Source: Conexibacter sp.
GTDB lineage: Bacteria > Actinomycetota > Thermoleophilia > Solirubrobacterales > Solirubrobacteraceae
Assembly: GCA_025964055.1 (NCBI GenBank)
Contig: JAOPZP010000512.1
Span: 1 to 8,854 of the forward strand
Reading direction: 5' to 3'
Length of the DNA stretch: 8,854 nucleotides
Made by a program: the position numbers and the translations under genes
Shown here: one piece after another, positions 1-6,676 of the stretch
How the letters are laid out: every line of letters starts with the position of its first letter
Position numbering within the stretch: the stretch's first letter is position 1
The notes under the pieces: generated by a model
The model's database searches: none
Told to the model about the DNA's origin: nothing
What the model saw: the letters and a program-made list of their open reading frames with translations, nothing else

Positions 1-17
1 CGATCGCCGCGGCGTAG
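1..17 (+). other. possible 3' end of an upstream gene
   Basis: In frame 3 the first bases read Ile-Ala-Ala-Ala followed by a TAG stop at 15-17, with G or C in every third position. A strong hairpin begins 19 nt after this stop, which is where a terminator for a rightward gene would lie. Seventeen bases cannot prove a coding region, and the reading is equally possible by chance. Nothing can be said about a product. Confidence 0.2.
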
Positions 18-36
18 CACCGGCCAGCGAACGCGA

Positions 37-65
37 GACGGCCGCCCAAACGCGGGGCGGCCGTC
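37..65. terminator. GC-rich hairpin, probable (bidirectional) terminator
   Basis: Perfect inverted repeat: arm GACGGCCGCCC at 37-47, 7-nt loop AAACGCG, arm GGGCGGCCGTC at 55-65. There is no T-tract on either side, which is common for terminators of high-GC actinobacteria. It lies 78 bp beyond the stop codon of the leftward propeller gene (stop at 144-146) and just after a possible rightward gene end, so it could serve either strand. The stretch 66-143 between it and the propeller gene shows no gene or other signal I can support. Confidence 0.6.
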
Positions 66-143
66 GCACTTCTCCACCGGCGCGATCACCGGACGCGGTT
101 CCGCGCCCGGCGCACGCCGTGATCCTGTTCCAGCGGGTCCCGC

Positions 144-2381
144 CTACTTCTTCGCGGGCCCCTTCTTCACCTTCCCGACGGTCACCGTCAGGACCTTGGA
201 TCCGTCGCCGTGGGCGGCGAAGTTGCCCTGCCACTGGGCGACGAACTGGTTGGCGCCCTTGGCCAGGTTCCAGCTGGTGGTGTAGGAGCCATTGGCGCTC
301 GCGGCCACCGTCTGGGCCTGCCACCGCGTCGACCCGGGACGCCGGTAGGACACCGTGATCCGCTCGTTGCCGGAGGCCGGCTTGAGCTTGCCGGTGACCA
401 CGATGTGCGTGGGCTTCGTGTACCGGGTCTTGGGCGCGGCGATCGTCAGGTCGCTGCTGGGCCCGGTGTCGCCGCCCGTCGTGCTGTAGAGCAGCGACTG
501 CTCGCCGCCGAGCAGGTAGTCGGTCCCGCCGCCGGCGGCCACGCCGTCGTCGACGATCGGGTTGGACACCACGAACTGTGGGTGCCAGGTCTCGCCGCCG
601 TCGTCGGTGCGCAGCAGGAACCCGGTCGGCGTGCGCACGTCACCGAAGGTGCTGATGACGAGGTAGCCGTTCTGCGCCGTGGAGAACGACATGCCGCGCG
701 CGGTGTTCGTGCCCACGCCGGCCAGCTCGCTCCACGCCTTGCCGCCGTTGCTGGTGCGGAACAGCCGCCCGCCGGAGTCCAGGAGGAACCCATGGTTGGC
801 ATCGACGAAGTCCACGTTGCGGACCCCGAGGCGGTTGACGAGCCGCTTGCCGCGCTTGACGTACTTGCCCGGCTTCTTGACGGCCTTCCACGTCTTGCCG
901 TCGTCGAGCGAGCGGATGAGGTCCTGGTCGCCGTAGGCGACGATCGCCGTGCCGGCGCGGTCGACCTCCCGCAGCAGCGTCCGCGCCACGTCGCCCTTGA
1001 CCGCGACGAACGAGCCGCCGCCGTCGGTCGAGCGGCGCACGCCGGTCGGCCCGATCACCATGACGGTGTCGGCGCTCGGCGCGTAGACGGCGCCCGGACG
1101 GGCCGTGCTGCCCGTGTCCAGCGTCTTCCAGAACTGGCCGCCCGACGAGGTGCGGAACAGCCCGCCGGAGACGTCGAGCGCGTACCCGTCGTTGATGGTC
1201 GGGAACGAGACGTCCAGGACGTCGGCGGTCGTGGTGACGTTGCCGCGCGTCCAGGTCCTGCCGCCGTCGACGGTCTTGCCGAGCGTCGCGTTGGGACCCG
1301 GCGCGAAGGCCGAGCCGGGCACCTTGCCCGCGCGGACGCGCGTGAACCTGCCGGTGAGGCGCCCGCCGATCGGGCGGAAGTTCACGCCGGTGTCGTCGGA
1401 GACGACCGTCGAGCCCTGCTGGCCGGCGGCCGCCAGGCGCGTCGGCGTCGCGAAGCCCGCCGCGAGGATCGGGTCCGTCGACGGCGTCGGGAACGTGAAG
1501 GTGGTGCCGCCGTCGGTCGTGATGCCCAGCAGCGTGCCGGCGTCGGTCGTCACGACGCAGGTCTTCTCGTCGGCGCAGCGCACCGCGGTCAGGTTCTGGG
1601 TGGACGTTCCGCCGATGTCCTTGGCGCTCCACGTCAGGCCGCCGTCGGTGGTCTTCAGGAAGAGCGAGCGGTCGCCCACCGCGTAGCCGATCTGACCGGT
1701 GGCGAAGGTCAGCGCCTTCACCGGGCGGTCGGTGTTGCTCACCGACTTCCACGTGACGCCGGAGTCGGTCGTGTGGAAGATGTTGCCGTCCGACGTGGTC
1801 GCGAAGCCCTCGGTGTCGGTGAGGAACCGGACGTCGGTCGGCACGACGCCGCCGCCGGCCTGGCGGGTGCCGGGCAGCGCGGTCTTGGTCGCGAACTGGA
1901 TGCCGTCGTTGGTCTCGAAGACCGAGCCGTCGGTCAGCAGCAGGTAGCCGTGGTTGGGGCTGATGTACCAGAGCGCCGCGAGGCGCGAGCCGTCCGGGCA
2001 GCTGGACTCGACCGGCGTGAACGCGATGCGCGCGAACGACGCGCCGCCGTTGGTCGAGATGCGCGCGACGCAGCCGCCGCCGGCGACGACCGTGTTGGCG
2101 TCGACGGCCTGGACCTCGGTGAGGTTGGTGAACGTGCCGGCCGGCAGGCCGCTCCACGTGTCGCCCGCGTCGGTGGTCTTCAGCAAGGTGCCGAAGTCCC
2201 CGACCGCGTAGCCGGTCGGACCGGAGAAGGTCATTGCACGCAGGGTGTTGCCCTGCGGCAGCGGGTTGCCCCAGAGCCAGCCGGAGGACCCGACCTGGAC
2301 ATTGGCCGACGCGGCCGCCGGCAATGCGGCCAGGGCACAGGCGACCACGGCCGCCGCGCCGCTCCATCGCGACATCTTCAT
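144..2381 (-). CDS. secreted Asp-box (BNR/YCF48-like) double beta-propeller protein with C-terminal Ig-like domain
   Basis: 745 residues. The N-terminus is a Sec-type signal peptide: KMSR, then an Ala/Val-rich core, with probable cleavage after AASA near residue 26. The body carries Asp-box repeats of the S/T-x-D/N-x-G-x-x-W/F type starting at about residues 69, 109, 156, 204, 244, 288, 328, 370, 411, 451, 491, 543 and 592, with a degenerate one at 633. The spacing is 40-52 residues, one blade each. Thirteen clear repeats plus one decayed repeat fit two seven-bladed propellers. Residues 643-736 look like a bacterial Ig-like beta-sandwich, followed by a Lys-rich tail ending GPAKK. Known relatives include sialidase/BNR and YCF48/HCF136-type propellers. 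No sialidase catalytic site is evident, so a binding or scaffold role outside the cell is more likely than enzymatic activity. The start is fixed by a GAGGAG Shine-Dalgarno 9 nt upstream. An ATG two codons downstream (Met3) is a possible alternative. The exact function is unknown. Confidence 0.9.
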   Translation of the reverse strand: MKMSRWSGAAAVVACALAALPAAASANVQVGSSGWLWGNPLPQGNTLRAMTFSGPTGYAVGDFGTLLKTTDAGDTWSGLPAGTFTNLTEVQAVDANTVVAGGGCVARISTNGGASFARIAFTPVESSCPDGSRLAALWYISPNHGYLLLTDGSVFETNDGIQFATKTALPGTRQAGGGVVPTDVRFLTDTEGFATTSDGNIFHTTDSGVTWKSVSNTDRPVKALTFATGQIGYAVGDRSLFLKTTDGGLTWSAKDIGGTSTQNLTAVRCADEKTCVVTTDAGTLLGITTDGGTTFTFPTPSTDPILAAGFATPTRLAAAGQQGSTVVSDDTGVNFRPIGGRLTGRFTRVRAGKVPGSAFAPGPNATLGKTVDGGRTWTRGNVTTTADVLDVSFPTINDGYALDVSGGLFRTSSGGQFWKTLDTGSTARPGAVYAPSADTVMVIGPTGVRRSTDGGGSFVAVKGDVARTLLREVDRAGTAIVAYGDQDLIRSLDDGKTWKAVKKPGKYVKRGKRLVNRLGVRNVDFVDANHGFLLDSGGRLFRTSNGGKAWSELAGVGTNTARGMSFSTAQNGYLVISTFGDVRTPTGFLLRTDDGGETWHPQFVVSNPIVDDGVAAGGGTDYLLGGEQSLLYSTTGGDTGPSSDLTIAAPKTRYTKPTHIVVTGKLKPASGNERITVSYRRPGSTRWQAQTVAASANGSYTTSWNLAKGANQFVAQWQGNFAAHGDGSKVLTVTVGKVKKGPAKK

Positions 2382-2390
2382 CGGTTCCAG

Positions 2391-2396
2391 CTCCTC
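2391..2396 (-). promoter_or_regulatory. ribosome binding site of the propeller gene
   Basis: On the minus strand GAGGAG lies 9 nt before the ATG at 2381. It supports that start codon, and it contrasts with the phosphofructokinase, reductase-like and methyltransferase genes, which lack a Shine-Dalgarno. Confidence 0.7.
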
Positions 2397-2531
2397 GTTC
2401 GGTGATGCATGTGCCGCTCGAACGGGCCGGGCGCCAGGAAGTTACGCGCAAGTGCTGCGCGGACGCGGAATCCGCCCGATCCACCCGACCCCGGACCTCA
2501 AGTCGGGGGCCGCTCGCGCCGACCCACGGGT
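2397..2531. other. divergent intergenic region between propeller and PAS-GGDEF-EAL genes
   Basis: This stretch must hold the promoters of two divergent genes, but I cannot assign a convincing -35/-10 pair on either strand. A TAACTT hexamer on the minus strand (2444 down to 2439) is a possible -10 for the propeller gene, without a good -35. Two small inverted repeats are present: GCGGA-A-TCCGC at 2465-2475, and CCCGAC (2484-2489) with GTCGGG (2502-2507) across a 12-nt spacer. Either could be an operator, or chance in GC-rich DNA. Confidence 0.4.
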
Positions 2532-2536
2532 GGAGG
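2532..2536 (+). promoter_or_regulatory. ribosome binding site of the PAS-GGDEF-EAL gene
   Basis: GGAGG lies 9 nt before the ATG at 2546 and decides the start of this gene. The reading frame stays open upstream to 2234, but that part would run antisense through the propeller gene's signal peptide and has no domain similarity. The site is embedded in a small palindrome, GAGGA-C-TCCTC, at 2533-2543. Confidence 0.75.
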
Positions 2537-2545
2537 ACTCCTCGC

Positions 2546-5500
2546 ATGCCGCTCCGCCACGCCCCCACCTCGGACGACGCCTGGTCCGGCCTGCTCGGCC
2601 CGGCCGCCGACGCCACCACCGAGGGCCTGATCGTCCAGGACGCCACCGGCACGATCCGCGCCTCCAACGTCGCGGCGTGCGTGATCGCGGGCATCCACAC
2701 CCCGGTGCAGGACCGCCTCGTCGGCCGCGGCCCCGACGAGCCGTCGTTCACCCCGCGGCACCCCGACGGCAGCCTCATGGTCCGCGACGAACAACCCGCG
2801 CTGAAGGCGATCGCCACCGGCCGCCCGCAGCGCGACGTGCGCGTGATCTTCGAGCGCCGCGACGGCACCAAGCAGTGGCTGCGCGTCAACGCGGTCCCGC
2901 TCTTCGCCGACGGCGGCGCCGCGCCGTACGGCGTCGTCACCTCGTTCGTCGACGTCACCGCCTTCGTCGAGGCCCAGGCCGCGCTGGCCGAGCGCGAGCG
3001 CGAGCTCGCCCTGCTGGCCACCCACGCCGGCGACCTCATCGCCCGTCACGACGGCGACGGCCGCATCCTGTACGCCGCCGGCGGCGCCGAGGCGCTGCTG
3101 GGGATCGAGGCCCGGCACCTCGTCGGGTTCTGGGCCGCCGACGTGTGCCACCCCGACGACGCCGCGGCGCTGCACCGCTCCCACGAGCTCGCGCGCTCGG
3201 CCGTCAGCAGCGTCGTCAGCTACCGCATCCGCCACCGCCGCGACGGCCACGAGCTGTGGCTGGAGTCGACCGTCTCCCCCGTCCTCGACGAGCACGGCGC
3301 CTTCGTCGAGGCCGTCACCACCACGCGCGACATCAGCGCCCGCAAGGCCACCGAGCAGCGCGGGCGCGAGGCCGAGGAGCGCGCCACGGCCGCCGCCGAG
3401 GAAGCCCGGCGCCAGCAGGCGCTGCTCGAGGACGCCCAGGACATGGCCCAGCTCGGCAGCTGGTCGCTCGACGTGGCGACCGGCGAGACGTCCTGGACGT
3501 CGGGCCTGTACCGGATCTTCGGCCTCGACCCCGACGACCGGCCCGAGCGGCGCAACGAGGTGCACGACGCGCTCATGCACCCCGAGGACGCGCCGGTGGT
3601 CCGCGCCGCGTTCGCCCGCGCCTTCGACGACGGCGAGCCGTTCGACGTCACCTATCGCCTGACCCGGCCCGACGGCAGCGAGCGGATGATGCACGGCCGC
3701 GGCGCGGCCGCCGACCGCGTCGACGGGCGGATCGCCCGGGTCTGGGGCACGACCCAGGACGTCACCGACCTCCACGAGCTCGAGGCCGGCCGGCGGCTCG
3801 CCGAGCGCCGCTTCCGCACCGCCTTCGAGCATGCGCCGATCGGCGTGTGCGTGCTGAACCTCCAGGGCCCCGATCCCGGCCAGTGGCTCACGGTCAACGC
3901 CGCGCTCGCCGAGCTGCTGGGCTGCGATCGCCAGACGCTGCTGGAGCGCCGGGTCAGCTCGTTCCTGCATCCCGATGAGATGCGCGACACGCGCCGCCGG
4001 CTGATCGCCCTCGCCGGCGGGACCGAGGAGCGCATCACCGCGGAGTGCCGCATGGTGCACGACGACGGCCACGTCATCTGGACGCTCGTGACCGTCGCGG
4101 CGGTCAACGGCGACGACGGGCGCCCCGCCTACGGCATCGGGCAGATCGTCGACATCACCGAGCGCAAGCGCTTCGAGGGCCAGCTCCAGTACCTCGCCGA
4201 CCACGACGCGCTCACCGGCCTCTTCAACCGCCGCCGCTTCGAGGAGGAGCTCGACCGCGCACTGGCCGCCGCCGAGCGCTACGAGCGCCAAGGCGCCGTC
4301 CTGGTGCTCGACCTCGACGGCTTCAAGTACGTCAACGACACGCTCGGCCACCCGGTCGGCGACGAGCTGATGGCCCGGCTCGGCGCCACGTTGCGCACCG
4401 AGCTGCGCGAGACCGACGTCATCGCCCGCCTCGGCGGCGACGAGTTCGGCGTGATCCTGCCCGAGGCCAGCGAGGAGGAGGCCGGCGCGGTCGCCGCCAA
4501 GCTCCTGCACGCGGTCGAGCGCGACGGGATCGTCGCCGACGACGCGCGCCACGCGCGGGTCACGGCCTCCGCCGGGCTCGCCCTCTTCCACGGCACCGAC
4601 GGGCTGACGGCCGAGGAGCTGCTGGTCGAGGCCGACATCGCCATGTACGACGCCAAGGAGGCGGGGCGCAACCGCTCCTCCCTGCACGAGCGCGAGCTCA
4701 TCGGGCCCGGCCGGCGGCTGTCGCGCCTCTCGTGGCTGCAGCGGATCCGCACTGCGCTGGCCGAGGACCGCTTCGAGCTGCACGCTCAGCCGATCATCGC
4801 GCTGGCCGCCGCTGGCCAGCCCGACCCGATCCCCGCCTTCGAGCTGCTGCTGCGCATGCGCGGCGACGACGACGAGCTCATCCCGCCCGCCGCGTTCCTG
4901 CCGATCGCCGAGCGCTTCGACCTCGTCCAGGCCATCGACCGCTGGGTCGTCGGCAACGCGGTCGCGCTGCTGCGCCGCGAGCACGAGGCCGGCCACCCGG
5001 TCACGCTCTCGGTCAACCTCTCGGGCCGGACGATGGGCGACGCCGACTTCGCCGGCTGGCTCGAGGCCGTGCTGACCGAGACACCGGTGCCGCCGCAGCG
5101 GCTGATCATCGAGATCACCGAGACCGCGGCGATCGTCAACCTCGACCGCGCCCGCGCGCTGGCCGACACCCTGCAGCGCCTCGGCTGCCTCCTCGCGCTC
5201 GACGACTTCGGCGCCGGCTTCGCCTCCTTCACCTACCTCAAGCACCTGCGCTTCGACGTCCTCAAGATCGACGGCGAGTACGTCCGCGGCCTGCGCGACA
5301 ACCCGACCGACCGGCTCGTCGTCGCGGCCGTCGTCGCGATCGCGCGCGGCCTCGGCACGCCGAGCCTGGCGGAGTTCGTGACCGACTCCGACACGCTGGA
5401 CGCGGTGCGCGCGCTCGGCGTCGACTACGCCCAGGGCTTCCACCTCGGCGTGCCGGTGCCGGTCGACGAGGCGCTGCGCCTCGCCCACTCGGGCGTCTAG
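2546..5500 (+). CDS. PAS(x4)-GGDEF-EAL cyclic-di-GMP signalling protein
   Basis: 984 residues, with no signal peptide or membrane segment, so probably cytosolic. Four PAS-type sensor domains lie at about 20-140, 155-272, 300-412 and 418-545, each ending in a PAC-like strand (DVTAF, RDISARK, TQDVTD, VDITERK). An Ala/Glu-rich helix at about 270-300 probably forms a coiled linker. The GGDEF domain (about 548-710) has DHDALTGLFNRR, the metal-binding DLDGFKYVND, an intact GGDEF at 630-634, and an inhibitory I-site RETD at 621-624, exactly 5 residues before it. It therefore looks like an active, product-inhibited diguanylate cyclase. The EAL domain (about 732-980) reads ELL at 766-768 in place of EAL but keeps the Glu. 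It also keeps Asn824, EITE at 856-859, DDFG at 886-889, KID at 907-909 and Gln963. The usual AEGVE is AEFVT (942-946), so phosphodiesterase activity is plausible but may be weak or regulatory. The PAS ligands cannot be read from sequence. The start is set by the GGAGG site. Confidence 0.93.
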   Translation: MPLRHAPTSDDAWSGLLGPAADATTEGLIVQDATGTIRASNVAACVIAGIHTPVQDRLVGRGPDEPSFTPRHPDGSLMVRDEQPALKAIATGRPQRDVRVIFERRDGTKQWLRVNAVPLFADGGAAPYGVVTSFVDVTAFVEAQAALAERERELALLATHAGDLIARHDGDGRILYAAGGAEALLGIEARHLVGFWAADVCHPDDAAALHRSHELARSAVSSVVSYRIRHRRDGHELWLESTVSPVLDEHGAFVEAVTTTRDISARKATEQRGREAEERATAAAEEARRQQALLEDAQDMAQLGSWSLDVATGETSWTSGLYRIFGLDPDDRPERRNEVHDALMHPEDAPVVRAAFARAFDDGEPFDVTYRLTRPDGSERMMHGRGAAADRVDGRIARVWGTTQDVTDLHELEAGRRLAERRFRTAFEHAPIGVCVLNLQGPDPGQWLTVNAALAELLGCDRQTLLERRVSSFLHPDEMRDTRRRLIALAGGTEERITAECRMVHDDGHVIWTLVTVAAVNGDDGRPAYGIGQIVDITERKRFEGQLQYLADHDALTGLFNRRRFEEELDRALAAAERYERQGAVLVLDLDGFKYVNDTLGHPVGDELMARLGATLRTELRETDVIARLGGDEFGVILPEASEEEAGAVAAKLLHAVERDGIVADDARHARVTASAGLALFHGTDGLTAEELLVEADIAMYDAKEAGRNRSSLHERELIGPGRRLSRLSWLQRIRTALAEDRFELHAQPIIALAAAGQPDPIPAFELLLRMRGDDDELIPPAAFLPIAERFDLVQAIDRWVVGNAVALLRREHEAGHPVTLSVNLSGRTMGDADFAGWLEAVLTETPVPPQRLIIEITETAAIVNLDRARALADTLQRLGCLLALDDFGAGFASFTYLKHLRFDVLKIDGEYVRGLRDNPTDRLVVAAVVAIARGLGTPSLAEFVTDSDTLDAVRALGVDYAQGFHLGVPVPVDEALRLAHSGV

Positions 5501-5537
5501 CCCGAGCGCCGCGCCATGGCGCCGTCGGGCGGCGTCA

Positions 5538-5543
5538 TAGCAT
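5538..5543 (+). promoter_or_regulatory. putative -10 element of a leaderless phosphofructokinase transcript
   Basis: TAGCAT matches the TANNNT form of an actinobacterial -10 hexamer and ends exactly 8 nt before the ATG at 5552. That spacing would place the transcription start at or next to the start codon. No Shine-Dalgarno is visible before 5552. No acceptable -35 lies 16-18 nt upstream, so this is weaker than the corresponding site before the methyltransferase gene. Confidence 0.45.
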
Positions 5544-5551
5544 TGCCGCCC

Positions 5552-6586
5552 ATGGCGAGGATCGGCGTACTCACGGGCGGCGGAGACTGCCCCGGGCTCA
5601 ATGCGGTCATCCGGGCGGTGGTCCGCAAGGGCCTCCTGGACGGCCACACCCTGTTCGGCTACACCTACGGCTGGGCCGGGGTGCTCAACGGCGAGGGCGA
5701 GGAGCTCACGGCCGAGCGCACCAAGGGGATCCTGCCGCGCGGCGGCACGATCCTCGGCAGCTCGCGCACCAACCCCTTCAAGGAGGGCGGACCCGGCGTC
5801 GACGGCGTGCTCGAGGGCATGGCCAGGCAGGGCGTCGACGTCCTGGTGGCCATCGGCGGCGAGGACACCCTCGGCGTCGCCGCGCGGCTGGCCGACGCCG
5901 GCGTCCCGATCGTCGGCGTGCCCAAGACCATCGACAACGACCTCAAGGGCACCGACTACACGTTCGGGTTCCAGACCGCCGTGCAGATCGCCACCGACGC
6001 GGTCGACCGCCTGCACACCACGGCCGAGTCGCACAACCGCGTGATGATCCTGGAGGTCATGGGCCGCCACGCCGGCTTCATCGCCGCGCACGCCGGGATG
6101 GCCGGCGGCGGCGACGTGATCCTCGTGCCCGAGCGGCCGTTCGACATCGAGGAGGTCTGCAACCACATCCGCCGCCGCCACGCCAACGGGCGGACGTTCT
6201 CGATCGTGGTGGTCAGCGAGGGCGCGACGCCGCGCGAGGGGACGCTGTCGACGACCGGCGGCGGCCAGCTCGACGCGTTCGGCCACGCGCGCCTGGGCGG
6301 CATCGCGGTCATGCTCGAGCGCGAGATCGAGGAGCGGACCGGCTACGAGACGCGCATGACGATCCTCGGCCACGTCCAGCGCGGCGGCACGCCCACGGCG
6401 TTCGACCGCGTGCTGGCGACCCGCTTCGGCGTCGCGGCGGCCGAGGCCGTCAACGCGGGCCACTCGGGCGTGATGGTCGCCGCGCGCGGCGGCGACATCG
6501 TCGAGGTGCCGATCTCGGAGGCGCTCGGCGACCCCAAGACGCTCGACGACAAGTTCTTCGCCGACGCCGCGGTGTTCTTCGGTTAA
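5552..6586 (+). CDS. 6-phosphofructokinase, predicted pyrophosphate-dependent type
   Basis: 344 residues, the usual length for a bacterial PfkA-family enzyme. It phosphorylates fructose 6-phosphate to fructose 1,6-bisphosphate in glycolysis, in the cytosol. Family motifs are intact: GVLTGGGDCPGLN near the N-terminus, the catalytic TIDND at 126-130 (D128 matches E. coli D127), MGRHAG at 170-175 and QRGG at 276-279. Two residues decide the phosphoryl donor in this family. Here the positions equivalent to E. coli Gly104 and Gly124 are Asp105 (in GGED) and Lys125 (in PKTID). This pair is the known signature of pyrophosphate-dependent enzymes such as that of Amycolatopsis methanolica, whereas actinobacterial ATP enzymes have Gly at the first position. 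A PPi-dependent, reversible enzyme (EC 2.7.1.90) is therefore predicted. The ATG at 5552 gives the standard N-terminus; the in-frame ATG at 5516 would add 12 residues with no family match. The gene starts 51 bp after the GGDEF-EAL gene but has its own candidate promoter. Membership of the family is certain; donor specificity is inferred. Confidence 0.95.
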   Translation: MARIGVLTGGGDCPGLNAVIRAVVRKGLLDGHTLFGYTYGWAGVLNGEGEELTAERTKGILPRGGTILGSSRTNPFKEGGPGVDGVLEGMARQGVDVLVAIGGEDTLGVAARLADAGVPIVGVPKTIDNDLKGTDYTFGFQTAVQIATDAVDRLHTTAESHNRVMILEVMGRHAGFIAAHAGMAGGGDVILVPERPFDIEEVCNHIRRRHANGRTFSIVVVSEGATPREGTLSTTGGGQLDAFGHARLGGIAVMLEREIEERTGYETRMTILGHVQRGGTPTAFDRVLATRFGVAAAEAVNAGHSGVMVAARGGDIVEVPISEALGDPKTLDDKFFADAAVFFG

Positions 6587-6611
6587 GACGTAGGCGTCGG
6601 CAGGACGTAGG
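6587..6611 (+). repeat. 8-bp direct repeat GACGTAGG, two copies
   Basis: GACGTAGG occurs at 6587-6594 and again at 6604-6611, a 17-bp period, immediately after the phosphofructokinase stop codon. The core CGTAGG of the second copy can pair with CCTACG at 6676-6681, at the end of the reductase-like gene. It could be part of a larger fold or chance. Confidence 0.35.
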
Positions 6612-6624
6612 TCGCGGGAGCGAG

Positions 6625-6668
6625 CCCCCCGGGCGAGCTGCCGCAGCGAAACTCGCCCCCCGGGCGAG
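6625..6668 (+). repeat. 13-bp direct repeat CCCCCCGGGCGAG, two copies
   Basis: Identical copies lie at 6625-6637 and 6656-6668, a 31-bp period. Each contains half of a CTCGCCC/GGGCGAG hairpin, so several mutually exclusive stems can form. The repeat explains why the two converging transcripts can each find a stem. Its origin (local duplication or a dispersed element) cannot be told from one window. Confidence 0.55.
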
Positions 6669-6676
6669 GCTTCGCC

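Larger units (their letters stand above)
6587..6676. terminator. convergent intergenic region with hairpins, probable bidirectional terminator
   Basis: The phosphofructokinase and reductase-like genes converge here, so both need termination in 90 bp. Competing hairpins are visible: GGGCGAG (6631-6637) with CTCGCCC (6652-6658), whose loop contains GCTGC-C-GCAGC; CTCGCCC (6652-6658) with GGGCGAG (6662-6668) across a CCC loop; and GGGCGA (6662-6667) with TCGCCC (6672-6677). None is followed by a T-tract. No small gene is supported in this stretch. Confidence 0.5.

Noticed and set aside
210..2405. Long rightward open frame (731 codons) opposite the propeller gene
   Set aside because: It mirrors the leftward gene in a GC-rich region where stops are rare. 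Its translation is Gly/Arg/Ala/Val-rich without motifs, while the minus-strand frame has a signal peptide, a Shine-Dalgarno and 14 periodic repeats.
2234..2545. N-terminal extension of the PAS-GGDEF-EAL protein
   Set aside because: It would overlap the propeller gene antisense and add about 104 residues of Arg/Pro-rich sequence with no domain. The GGAGG site points to 2546.
5516..5551. Earlier ATG for the phosphofructokinase
   Set aside because: It adds 12 residues before the conserved ARIGVLTGGG start, has no Shine-Dalgarno, and lies upstream of the candidate -10.
2498..6463. Very long leftward open frame (1321 codons) opposite the c-di-GMP and phosphofructokinase genes
   Set aside because: It is antisense to two genes with complete, recognisable catalytic motifs, and its sequence is low-complexity. 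It is a product of GC bias.
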